Below are positions 55,350 through 64,000 of a stretch of 64,000 bases of DNA, piece by piece (positions within the stretch are counted from its first letter, which is position 1; each line of letters opens with the position of its first letter). Under the pieces are notes generated by a model. It saw only the letters and a program-made list of their open reading frames with translations, was not told the DNA's origin and did not search any database. The stretch comes from Ceratotherium simum simum. Its lineage: Eukaryota; Chordata; Mammalia; Perissodactyla; Rhinocerotidae. Location: assembly GCF_000283155.1 (NCBI RefSeq), contig NW_004454166.1, positions 10,840,865 to 10,904,864 of the forward strand, given 5' to 3'. The translations under genes and the position numbers were made by a program.

Positions 55350-55750
55350 GCTCTCTTAATGCTTGTGTCTTAAGCCTCTACAATGTTCCAGACACTGTTC
55401 TGAGTGTTAGGACACAGCAGTAAATAAAATAGGCCAAGTCCCCATCCTAATGGACGCAGGGAGACAATGTAAAGAGGTAAATTCCTACTATAGCACACGA
55501 GAGAAGGAGTGTCCAGAGAGGAGGGCTGCGATTTTACACAAGGTGCTCAGGGGAGGCCTCTGTGATCCGTTAATATTTGAGCAGAGACCTGCAAACAGAG
55601 ATGTTCCAGAAAGAGGAATCAAGTACAAGAGTGGTCAACACAGTCAGGGAGGTGCAAGGCGGCCAGAGGGCTGGAGCTAAAGAAGCCAGGAGTCCTAGGA
55701 GGCAGGGTCAGAGGTCGGCAAGGGGACACATCACATAGTGTTTTCGCTAC
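55350..55750 (-). mobile_element. L2 LINE, antisense
   Basis: 'tctacaatgttccagacact', 'ttctgagtgttaggacacag', 'atatttgagcagagacctgc' and 'gatgttccagaaagaggaat' fit the reversed L2 3' UTR and ORF2 end. Confidence 0.75.
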
Positions 55751-56094
55751 AAGGCGTCCCAGTCCACTGCCTCCCACATGGAAATGGATAATAGAGTGTC
55801 TCATGGATGCATCATAAAATTAAAATTAAAAAACAACATCAATCACCATAACAAAACTTCTCACCAAACCCCAGACCTTTAGACGTCTCCTCTACCAAGC
55901 CCTAGACAAGGGAACAAGTGACAATGTCAGCACAGTTTATTTTTGACTCTTGGTAATAAATATACTACTGCTGTACACGTCTTTCTGGAAAACAAGATGG
56001 CACCTTCTACTGTCCAGTCCATGAGAGCTACACGCAATTTTACAACAAGGCCCAGGATTTGCTGGACAGTGCTGGACTGTGGCAGGCTTTTAAC
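55751..56094. other. No recognised feature
   Basis: Nothing identified. Confidence 0.35.
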
Positions 56095-56242
56095 TCTATT
56101 TCCATTCATTTAAGCCTCACAATAACCCTATCAGGTAAGTGTTATCACTCCCACTGTGTCAGCAATAGCATAAGGCTCAGAGAGATAATTTTTTTCCCTA
56201 AATCACCCAGCTTATAAGTAGCAGCATCATAATTTCCACCCA
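56095..56242 (-). mobile_element. MIR SINE, antisense
   Basis: 'catttaagcctcacaataac', 'cctatcaggtaagtgttatc' and 'cacccagcttataagtagca'. Confidence 0.8.
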
Positions 56243-56769
56243 AATGTTCCCGCCCAACCTATATCTAGAGTCCTTTGGGCCGTTCTGTCCTATCTACCTG
56301 CAAAGAAAAAAAAGAAAGGCAGTAGGTGCCCTGAGTGAGTGTTGGGGGAACTGGGAATAAGACCAGCCCTGTGACCCAGAGATTCAGAAAACTGCCAGGA
56401 TGCATTTGGTCCTCAAGAGGGTAAACAACAGAGAAATGTGACTGTTTACATCCTTGCATGGCCAAGAGCATCAGTGGGAAAAAGGAGCCTTGACTGAGTG
56501 CCTTCGAAAATTAGAGAGAAGTAAAACCCTCCAAGATGACCAGGTATCGAAGAGCTGAACTAGAAAACTACTGGACTAAGTATTCAGGTCTTTAGGGCTT
56601 TTTCATTCATTTATTCCACTCATTCATTCATTTCATTTCCTCACACTGCTCACTATTTACCTCCTACAGCTCGAATCTCCTGTTTGTAGCGCGGCCCCTG
56701 ATAAACTCTCCCTTTTCTAAGAAAGACAGGATGGCAATGAACCTGCCATAGTCACAAGGTTTGGGTTTG
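56243..56769. other. No recognised repeat; CATT-rich patch at 56604-56636
   Basis: 'ttcattcatttattccactc' may be a trace of an antisense L2 end. The rest is unassigned. Confidence 0.35.
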
Positions 56770-56948
56770 TCTCAGCAAGTTGTTGTTGGTTGGTAGCTGT
56801 ACAAATTACCTAATCTTTCTATGTCTTCAGATGCTAAAAGAAGAGAACAATAATATGAGTCCTACCTCATAGGTTTGTTGTAAAGATTTCCTAAGAGAAA
56901 GTGTATGATAGTAAGTAGTACACAGTTGGCGTCCAGGAAATCTTTGCT
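56770..56948 (+). mobile_element. MIR SINE
   Basis: 'gtacaaattacctaatcttt', 'gagtcctacctcataggttt', 'tgttgtaaagatttcctaag' and 'cacagttggcgtccaggaaa'. Confidence 0.75.
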
Positions 56949-57084
56949 GAATCTCATTTTGTGGGCAAAGCCTCCTCCACTGGGGTTAAGTCTATGGCTG
57001 GTTTTTAGAGCAAACTCCAGAATGTGGAATGAAAAGAAATAAGTCCTGCAGGACGCTCAGGCAGCTTCCATTTTCCCCAGTTTG
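56949..57084. other. No recognised feature
   Basis: Short interval before the CpG-enriched block. Confidence 0.3.
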
Positions 57085-57273
57085 CTCCTTGTGCGCATGC
57101 TTGGGGGAGCCGCATCTTGATGGCGCTGCCAGGAGGAGGGAGAGCACCAGGAACCTCGAACGTGGCCCCGACTGAGACTAGACACTAAGGCTGTGAAACC
57201 TTGGCGAGAGTGGTAGGTGCTGGAAGAACCAGACATTTCAACTAGGGGAGCAGTTGTTTTTGTCTTATGAGAG
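57085..57273 (+). promoter_or_regulatory. Candidate TATA-less promoter / first exon: CpG-enriched block ending at a splice donor
   Basis: 57090-57215 holds seven CpGs in about 125 bases in an otherwise CpG-poor window. 'tgtgcgcatgct' resembles an NRF1 site and 'cttgatggcgctgcc' a YY1-like site, both typical of TATA-less start regions. A strong donor follows: GAG|GTGAGTG with GT at 57274-57275. This could be the first exon of an unannotated noncoding transcript. A GC-rich remnant of an unrecognised LTR is the main alternative. Confidence 0.28.
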
Positions 57274-57275
57274 GT

Positions 57276-58058
57276 GAGTGTTTGAATACACTTTCAGCAT
57301 TTTCCTTTCTTCTGAAAGAGCAGCCTGCAAAGACTAATTTGGTTACGCAAATATCATACAAGTACCTGGGCTCGGTACTTGGAAATCCACTTCGGAATAG
57401 CGTCATTAGCCAGTCTGTAAAATGGAGATGCTTGAAAGATCTGTGTTTAGAAAGAGAAACTGTTTTCTATGATCCAGGGAATAGTCTATCCTATTTCGTG
57501 CCATAATGTAAATGTGGGGTCTCTTTAGGTGGAGCTGTGTTTCTGCAGTCTTTCTTCTATTTCTTTACAAGTGTTTCTTCTCTGGAACTGGTAACTGAAA
57601 CAAAAGCTGGGATGATCTCAGATGCAAAAATAGAGTCTATTAAAGCCTTTACTGTGGGGCTTAAGGCAGAAGATTCGATGCACAAGAGAATTCATGGAAA
57701 GAACTGAGACCACTAGCATTCTGAGGGAATCTTGAATTTCTGGCAAATGTATACTATGCAGCTGAGGAAGGGTTGAGTCTGCTTCCTCTGAGTAAATCAT
57801 GTCTCAGGCAACATTTGACCAACAAAGTGCTCCTTCCCCTCAGGAGGACGTGTTTGTTCTTGTGGGGGCTGTGTTCACAGCAGCAACTGGAGCCAACCAG
57901 AGAAATATCAGAGGAGCCACTGTGAGATCTCTCCCCTAGACTGGAGAAAGAACTATACAGATGAACTGGCTGTGGACTGGTGCAATTCCCCAGACAGATG
58001 TATTGTCCTATGCATGGTGCTATATATGGATGGAAAACCCAGCCTTTGGTAAACATTG
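57276..58058. other. No recognised repeat
   Basis: Unique-looking sequence. Frames at 57267-57506 (plus) and 57754-58086 (minus) carry no domain. Confidence 0.4.
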
Positions 58059-58073
58059 AAAATGAAAGAGCTG

Positions 58074-58179
58074 GTGCTGGTTTCACATATTTGTGAATAT
58101 ACTGAAAACCATTGAATGATACGCTTTGGATAGGTGAATTGTATGCTATGTTGATTATATCTTAATAAAGCTGTTGAAA
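58074..58179 (+). mobile_element. L1 LINE, extremely 5'-truncated (106 bp)
   Basis: Only the last 106 bp of an L1: 'tgtgaatatactgaaaacca', 'tgattatatcttaataaagc' and a short A-tail. The perfect 15-bp duplication 'aaaatgaaagagctg' at 58059-58073 and 58180-58194 defines it exactly. Confidence 0.96.
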
Positions 58180-58210
58180 AAAATGAAAGAGCTGTCTTTT
58201 CTTTGTGTAG

Positions 58211-58325
58211 CTTAAAAAGGAAGGAAGTAACAAAGGAGATCCCTGCCCCACCCGTATGTTACGTATGTATTTCTTCTACGATTCCTGGGTCTATTGTGAC
58301 GTCTTTGTCTGGTAAGAGCCACAGG
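58211..58325 (+). other. Possible noncoding exon between an acceptor and two donors
   Basis: A pyrimidine-rich 'tcttttctttgtgtag' acceptor ends at 58210. Downstream lie donors CTG|GTAAGAG (GT at 58312) and AGG|GTAAGTT (GT at 58326). A 134-codon frame (58203-58607) spans the region but runs through both donors and shows no domain. Such signals are common by chance. Confidence 0.15.
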
Positions 58326-58696
58326 GTAAGTTCTTACAAGTTAGAGGAAGAGCCTGTCGTTAAGCAGGTGACACCCTGCCAGGCAGTCTTCCCTGAGAAG
58401 AACAGAAAGCTAGAATTTATAAAGCAGGCCTTCAGAAGAAGAATGTGTCTCACTCTCTCAGTTCTGGATATCCTGGAGTTGAGACCTGCTTGTGGGCACA
58501 CCTGCATAGTACAGACAACAGGACTTCAGTGCATGGAAACATCCCCTCAGAGGCCCCAAGCTAGAGATGAGTACACAGTCTCTTGTAGACTAGGTCCCTA
58601 TTTGTGAGTGACTATACTCCCTTGGTTATGCCTGAACCTCTGGTAAAGTCTTATTTATGGATCATCCTCTTCTCAGCTGGTTGAGTAGTGCCAAAA
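58326..58696. other. No recognised feature
   Basis: Covered only by the 134-codon frame mentioned for 58211-58325. Confidence 0.35.
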
Positions 58697-59265
58697 CAAA
58701 TAATAAGCTACATTTATTGAGTCCACGCCTATTCCCCACAATAGCTTTATTAGACACTATTTGTATGAGTCTGCTCTGGCTGCCATAACAAAATACCGCA
58801 GACAGGGTGACACAAACAACAGATATTTATTTTCTCACAGTTGTGCAAAGTAGAGTTCCATGGTCGAGGGCCAGTAAATTTGGTTTCTGGTGAAGTTTCT
58901 CTTCCTGGCTTTTAGACAGCTGCCTTCTCATTGGGTCCTCACATGGCCTTTCCTCTGTGCTTGTGCAGAGAGAGAAAGAGAGGGATCTCTGGTGTCTCTT
59001 CCTCTTTTTTCAAGGACACCAATCCTATCGGAGTAAGGCCCCATTCTTATGACCTCATTTAACCTTAATTACATCCCTAAAGACCGTATCTTCAAATATA
59101 ATTAGGGTTAGGCTTCAACATATGAATGGGGGGGACACAATTCAGCCTATAACACTTATTATTTTCCCCATTTTACACTTGAGAAAACTGAGACTTGGAG
59201 AAGTGAAGTAATTTTCTCATAGTCAAAAAGCCAAGATTTGAATCCAGGATGTCTGATGGAGGTAA
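58697..59265 (-). mobile_element. MIR SINE, antisense, split by a MaLR LTR
   Basis: Left piece to 58761: 'taagctacatttattgagtc' and 'cacaatagctttattagaca'. Right piece from 59155: 'ttattattttccccatttta', 'gagaaaactgagacttggag' and 'agatttgaatccaggatgtc'. The pieces join in MIR order. Confidence 0.85.
58762..59154 (-). mobile_element. Solo MaLR LTR (MLT1/MST-like), antisense
   Basis: From 'tgtatgagtctgctctggct' to 'acaattcagcctataaca', with 'tgccataacaaaataccgca', 'aaggacaccaatcctatcgg' and 'caacatatgaatggggggga' inside. The flanks 'ctatt' and 'cttat' agree only partly. No internal region. Confidence 0.92.
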
Positions 59266-59852
59266 CATATCTTTATCCATTTCATTTACACCACTGTAAT
59301 GAATTAGTGTGTGTGCACTTTGGCCAACATATTACTAGGGAAGCAGGCTGGGTGGTGGCAGAGAAATCTACAAGGGAAGGGAAATCTTAGCAGGGCTAGA
59401 GTCATGACAACCAGGTTCTGCCTGCTCTCCCCACCTGGGCTTCACCCCACATTGCCAGACTTGGAGATTCTCAGTCTGAGTTTATTAAGAGAGATGACAG
59501 TTTCATTTACATGATTCTAATGAAGAAACATTATAATCCAGACATTGGAGTCCCCAAGAGTTTGGATGATAGCCGTATGCCTGGTGGCAAAGTAGGTAGC
59601 CTGTGGTTCAAAGTCACCTCATTCTTTTTAACACAGAGAAGGATCAGTTAAGCCATGAAGATCATAGAGTTCTTTATTATTACCACAAACAAGTCTGCCC
59701 ATCTGGATGACCTCGTACTCTGAACCTTTCCTCTTTTTCTCTAATGTCTCAATGTATTTGCCCACTGTCCTACCCCCTCTGCCTGGTATACTGGGGGGAA
59801 ATAATAATTTAAAAAATGCCCAGTGGCAATAATGGCTAAAATGTCTTCTAAT
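59266..59852. other. No recognised feature
   Basis: 59690-59790 has faint L2 character. Otherwise unassigned. Confidence 0.35.
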
Positions 59853-60000
59853 GGTATTTCACTTATTCAACAAATGTTTGTTGCCTTCCTATACTAGATT
59901 AAATACTATTCTAGGCGCTAGTAATATAGTAGTAAATAAGTCAGAAAGGATCCTTGTCCTCAAAGCACACATGTTCTAGTAAGGAATTTATATTATGAGG
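59853..60000 (-). mobile_element. L2 3' end, antisense
   Basis: 'acttattcaacaaatgtttg', 'ctattctaggcgctagtaat' and 'aggatccttgtcctcaaagc'. Confidence 0.75.
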
Positions 60001-60124
60001 ATCTTAACCTTTATCTTAAGGAGAACATCTCTACTGCTAAACCACTCAGGAGCAGTGTGAAAAAATGGAACATGATCTGCAGTCATGATTAGAAGACATG
60101 GTTTCAAGCCCTGGCTTCATATCT

Positions 60125-60500
60125 TTCATTTATTCATGTAACATGCGCTACGTACCAGGAGTTATGCTTGGGGGTAGTGATACAGAGATGACTAGGGGGA
60201 GAGACAGACCATTACAATGCAGTCTACTAAGTGCTATAAAAGAATCACCATCAAAGTGCTTTGGAATTACAGAGGAGGGAGCAGTTTGATCTTTTTGAGA
60301 AAATGTAGACAGCTTCACAGAAGAAATGAAATTTGAACTAAGTAATTAAGGAGCAAGTATCATCGAGGTAGAGAAAGTGAGGTTGGTCTATGCCTCTATA
60401 CGCACTGGGGGAAAAAGGTGAAAAAAATCAGAATGGCTGATGAGAATTTTAAGCAGATGGTAGAAAGTGTAAGAAACACAGATTGGCCAGAGACCTGTCT
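60125..60500 (-). mobile_element. L2 LINE, antisense, eroded
   Basis: 'accaggagttatgcttgggg', 'gagacagaccattacaatgc' and 'gcttcacagaagaaatgaaa' fit a second reversed L2 beside the previous one. Confidence 0.55.
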
Positions 60501-61444
60501 CTGTATTTCTCTGATCACTTCACAAACCCAACTCTGTCAATTCCCGCATATTTTAATGGCACAATCAGAGAATCATAAATAAAATTTACCCCTATAAATG
60601 CTTCTCTTCTCAGAGTGTACATACATGCATACATGTATACAGATATATATTTTAGCCTGTAAATATATCATAATGAGATATAACAGTACTGAGATGCTTT
60701 ATTCTCAACATTTTGATCATTTGATTTTCCCAATAGTTATTCAAATTTGACTTGGAATATGAAGTATCTTTACCTCCTATTGAGACAGAAGAATTAGCCT
60801 CAAATGCCATAAAATTGAACACATCAGAACTTGGATCAGGAAATCCTGCACTTGCACTTTCAAAATCTTTGACTCAATTAAATGATGTTTAAAATCTCTT
60901 GCTTCAAAATCACTATGATAGATTGAAAGCAATCCTCTGCCGTGATCCAGAGGGTAATTGATCATGAGAGGGTACAGTACTCTAAACAAACTTCCTACCA
61001 CTCCTTTGGAAATTTGCTGTCCATCAACCCCATGCCCCAGCCTCAGGAAGAGATTGGAGGAAGAATAAAAAATAAACATATTGCTTTGTTAGCCTTAGTG
61101 CTGTTTGCCACATCGTTCCAGCTTTCTGCCTTCAAGGCACATGGGAATGTTACCTTCCTTCAAGAGTTTATTCTAGACTTTCCAAAGCTTTTTTCCTTTT
61201 TCTCATGATGGTCAATGGTAATAGTTGCTTCATCAACCCAGTTCCAGAATGAGGACAAGACAAAGCAGATATCCAGCCACTTTGCAATGCACATATAAAG
61301 CAAGTAAAAAATAAACTTCATTGTTATAAACCACTAAAAACTGGGAATTTTTTGATACTAGGCATAATCTAGCCTTGCTAACTGATAGGTTTTACAGATT
61401 TGAAAGTTGAATCAACTCTCTTGTAAAGTATGACCAGCTATTTT
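60501..61444. other. No recognised repeat
   Basis: Unique-looking AT-rich sequence. 60777-61079 (minus, 100 codons) and 60942-61208 (plus, 88 codons) overlap and have no known domain. Confidence 0.4.
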
Positions 61445-61607
61445 TGTATCAAGCTCACACCATATGCTATTATGCGCTACACATTTTACCTTCATTTTCA
61501 TACCTGCTGGGTAGGCAGGTATATTTTATAAATGATGAAATTGAGGCTCCAAGAAGTAAGTTGCAGAGCCAAAATACAAACCAGTTCCTCTTATGCCAAG
61601 TTTGGCC
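61445..61607 (-). mobile_element. MIR SINE, antisense
   Basis: 'accttcattttcatacctgc', 'gatgaaattgaggctccaag' and 'agccaaaatacaaaccagtt'. Confidence 0.75.
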
Positions 61608-62429
61608 TCCCTTTCACTGTACCTCATGACCTCTCCTACTACTTCTAGGGCAAGGTGTAGTCTTGCCAAATATAACCCAGATATCACCTGAGGCTTGACT
61701 CTCAAGATCTAAACACTTGACTTGAATCCCATTTCAGTGCTTTGTGGAAAGTCAAATCCTTCTCCAAGAGTTTTGCAAATTCCCAAAGGGCTTATGAGCC
61801 CAAGCTTTTGTCTGCTTCCTGAATCTTGGTTCCTTATTCCACATTTACAAAATGTGAAACCAGAGGTGAAACTGAGCCCCTTTGCCAATTTCTAAAAAAA
61901 TACAAAACCAACCAGCCAACAATAAAAAAAAAAATTCACTATATACACGCGGCCAGCATTGGGTAAAGGGGTCTGACAGCATATCTCAGTTCAAACAACT
62001 AAAAATCTCTTAGACATTTCTAGTCTTTAAAAGTCCTTTCAGGCCACCCCACCTCTAGGAGAGTTCCTTTTGTGATGTATTCCCCTCAGGACACCTGAAT
62101 TCCCACCTGCTGCTGGCTTCCTTTTCCTCTCGCTACCTTCCTCCTTGACTTCCCCTGGAACTCCAGATTCCTCTCCCTCTACCCTTCAGAACAAGTCAGC
62201 TCTACCTAGATCTTACTCCCCAACTTGCATAGTCAAACTCAGCAAGGCTTTCAGCCTTCCATTTAACAGAAACTGCCCTCTTTAATAGTCGATTGTGGTT
62301 ATTTTTAAAAGTACTTTTTGTGTTATACAAACTTTAAAAATGTTTCTTTTCCATCTTCTTCAATGAAATGTATAGCCCTATCAGATACTAAAGTAGAACT
62401 ACCTTTCAGGCAATGCCTGTTCAATTCTC
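61608..62429. other. No recognised repeat; pyrimidine-rich at 62030-62240
   Basis: The pyrimidine-rich part has faint L2 character ('acttcccctggaactccag') but is too eroded to call. Confidence 0.35.
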
Positions 62430-62770
62430 TCACTCAGTACCATCCACCATCAGACATGTCTTGAGACCTGTGCCAAGCAAAGGAAGAGATGAGAAAGATC
62501 CAGCCCCTGACCTCAAGATGTTTACCTTCGAGTTGAAGATCCGTGATAATTATACATAAAACATCTTGAAAACCTCCCAAGTTGTTATCTGCATCATAGA
62601 ATCTATGAAGGTAACATGAGTTCAGTGAGGAGCTGATGTGGTCAAGCAAGGTCTCATGGAGAAGCTGAGACTTGAGGGAAAACTAAATGGATGTGCAGGT
62701 TTGATAGATATACAAGATGGGAAGGTTCAGTCCGGGCACTGGATAGATTATAAGTGACAGAGGGTAAATC
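62430..62770 (-). mobile_element. L2 LINE, antisense, eroded
   Basis: 'cctgacctcaagatgtttac', 'aagcaaggtctcatggagaa' and 'gctgagacttgagggaaaac' fit the reversed L2 3' half. Confidence 0.6.
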
Positions 62771-62844
62771 AAGACAAGCTGGTGGGAGACATCTTAGTGT
62801 GTGCTAGCGACATTTCATCCCATTCTCCAACCTCTTCCTAGAGC

Positions 62845-62936
62845 ACTGTGCCCAGAGTCATACAGCAATAAAAAAGCAAAAGACGTATCAAATCCAAGTG
62901 TTTTTACCTCAAGCCCAAGACTCTTTTTCATACCCC
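62845..62936 (-). mobile_element. MIR SINE fragment, antisense
   Basis: 'agagtcatacagcaataaaa', 'gtatcaaatccaagtgtttt' and 'cccaagactctttttcatac' match the tRNA-proximal part of a reversed MIR. Confidence 0.5.
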
Positions 62937-63183
62937 AGTAGTTCTCAAATGGTGAACCCACAAAACAAGAACTTATCATAAGTTGGACTGGTGGATTCCA
63001 TGTCTAAAGTCTGGTCTTTTCCTACTTGTCGTGGGAAAATATACTAATGGATAATGTTTTGTTCAATTCTAGTTTTTCTTCTGTAAATTTTTTTGATTCT
63101 TTTACTCAAGTTTCCACTCATTGACAACAAAATTGTAACAAATTGCAAATAAATATTAATGGGGAAAATGAGAAACATTCTGC
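62937..63183. mobile_element. Possible nonautonomous hAT element
   Basis: Begins 'cagtagttctcaaatggtga', a hAT-Charlie-like terminus, and ends near 'aatgagaaacattctg', which is a rough inverted match. The interior is AT-rich. No clear 8-bp duplication. Confidence 0.35.
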
Positions 63184-63242
63184 ACTCTTAGTTTTTCCTT
63201 GTTTGTTTGTTTGTTGTTTCATGGACAAGTACTCTTGAAGGT

Positions 63243-63625
63243 AGGAACTCAGGCTTGGGAGCCGTTCTGCCTGGGTTAACATCTCTGGCTCACCACTTAC
63301 GAGCTGTATGTTTTTCGTTGGGCAAGTTATTTAATCTCTTGGTACCCCAGTTTCCTCACCTGTAAAACTGGATACTTATAACATCATTTCACAAGGTTGA
63401 TTTGAGAATTAATCAAGTATATGCATATATACACACATATATACACACATACACATATATACATATTATATATTATATGCATTAGAAACAACTCTACCAT
63501 CATGAATATTGATGACAAAATAATAATATAATAATAGTAGTGGCTAACGTTTATCGATAAATTAGTACCTGACAGTGCCTGACACATAGTAAGTTCTCAA
63601 TAAATGTTAGCTATTGTTCTTATTT
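63243..63625 (+). mobile_element. MIR SINE with a microsatellite expanded inside it
   Basis: 5' part: 'ttctgcctgggttaacatct', 'cttggtaccccagtttcctc' and 'acctgtaaaactggatactt'. The 3' part appears at 63570-63625: 'gacagtgcctgacacatagt', 'aataaatgttagctattg'. Between them lie a TA/CA tract and ATA-rich sequence that MIR does not contain. Confidence 0.8.
63416..63479. repeat. TA/CA compound microsatellite
   Basis: Alternating 'tatatacacacatatataca'-type units, about 64 bp, located within the MIR. The 67-codon minus frame 63384-63587 is a product of this repeat. Confidence 0.9.
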
Positions 63626-64000
63626 TGTCATCCATGTTCCTACTGGTAGAGTTGTTCCTAAAGTGTATACTGGAAAAAAATGAACTATTATCTCATAGTG
63701 TTCTGAAATGAGCTCCACAACTGTCGGGTTCTCTGTCACCTGAAAAACATTTCAGAAGCCCTGTGATGCTCATCAAGGAGGTTGATGTCATTCTTCCTTC
63801 ACATACACTTTCCTACCAATAACTTTCCATCCAAATTTCAAAATAGAACATTTGCTTCTAGTTGGATGAAAATCCCTGTTCTGAAGCCAACAAGGCATCC
63901 AGAATTCATCAACTGTTCTGGTGTGTGCTAGATAAGGGGAAGAAGCCCTAGAGGAAAATGCTTCAGGTTTTCTCCTACTGTTGCTGTTTCTTTATGCATA
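63626..64000. other. No recognised feature
   Basis: Nothing identified up to the window end. Confidence 0.35.

Noticed and set aside
58203..58607. 134-codon frame as a coding exon
   Set aside because: No domain; it reads through two donor-like sites and has no partner coding exon nearby.
1..64000. A clustered defence, biosynthetic or mobile gene system
   Set aside because: The window is eukaryotic and gene-poor, with no operon-like runs of long frames. All mobile elements recognised are dead or nonautonomous copies.

Overview
The window is mammalian nuclear DNA, very probably from a perissodactyl (horse, ass or zebra most likely, rhinoceros possible). The key evidence is three full SINEs of the tRNA-derived ERE type, which is restricted to that order, each flanked by a matching target-site duplication (16973-17211, 18895-19139, 40894-41187). 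The rest fits a eutherian genome: L1, HAL1, L2, MIR, a CR1/L3 relic, MER20-type hAT elements and ERVL/MaLR solo LTRs, in AT-rich, CpG-poor sequence.

I found no protein-coding gene and no classical RNA gene. The longest open frames (about 160 codons) match no family I recognise, and several lie inside interspersed repeats. I read the window as intergenic sequence or the inside of a very long intron. A 'system' of cooperating genes is not visible here.

Layout. 0-10 kb: a young L1 3' end, MIRs, a striking 140-bp inverted repeat around a CR1/L3 relic (2229-2809), an MLT2-type LTR, an antisense L2 and a homeodomain-site-rich block (about 8.35-8.45 kb). 10-20 kb: MER20 with an 8-bp duplication; an L2 broken by a young antisense L1 with two A-tails; a 260-bp purine tract; a CTCF-like site; two LTRs; and two EREs, each inside an older repeat. 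20-40 kb: mostly MIR and L2 relics, a TG microsatellite, a MIR lying inside an old L1, a second MER20, a second CTCF-like site and a run of three MIRs. 40-48 kb: L1 country, with an ERE inside an L1 inside a MIR, an L1 inside another L1, and a long HAL1-type element. 48-64 kb: sparse relics, two MaLR LTRs nested in L2 and MIR, a hAT element, and a CpG-enriched block near 57.1 kb followed by a good splice donor. That block is the only promoter-like spot I can point to.

Family names come from recall of consensus sequences, with no alignment run. Boundaries are within about 10-30 bases unless a target-site duplication is quoted. For MIR and L2, '+' means the element's own 5'-to-3' direction is left to right.
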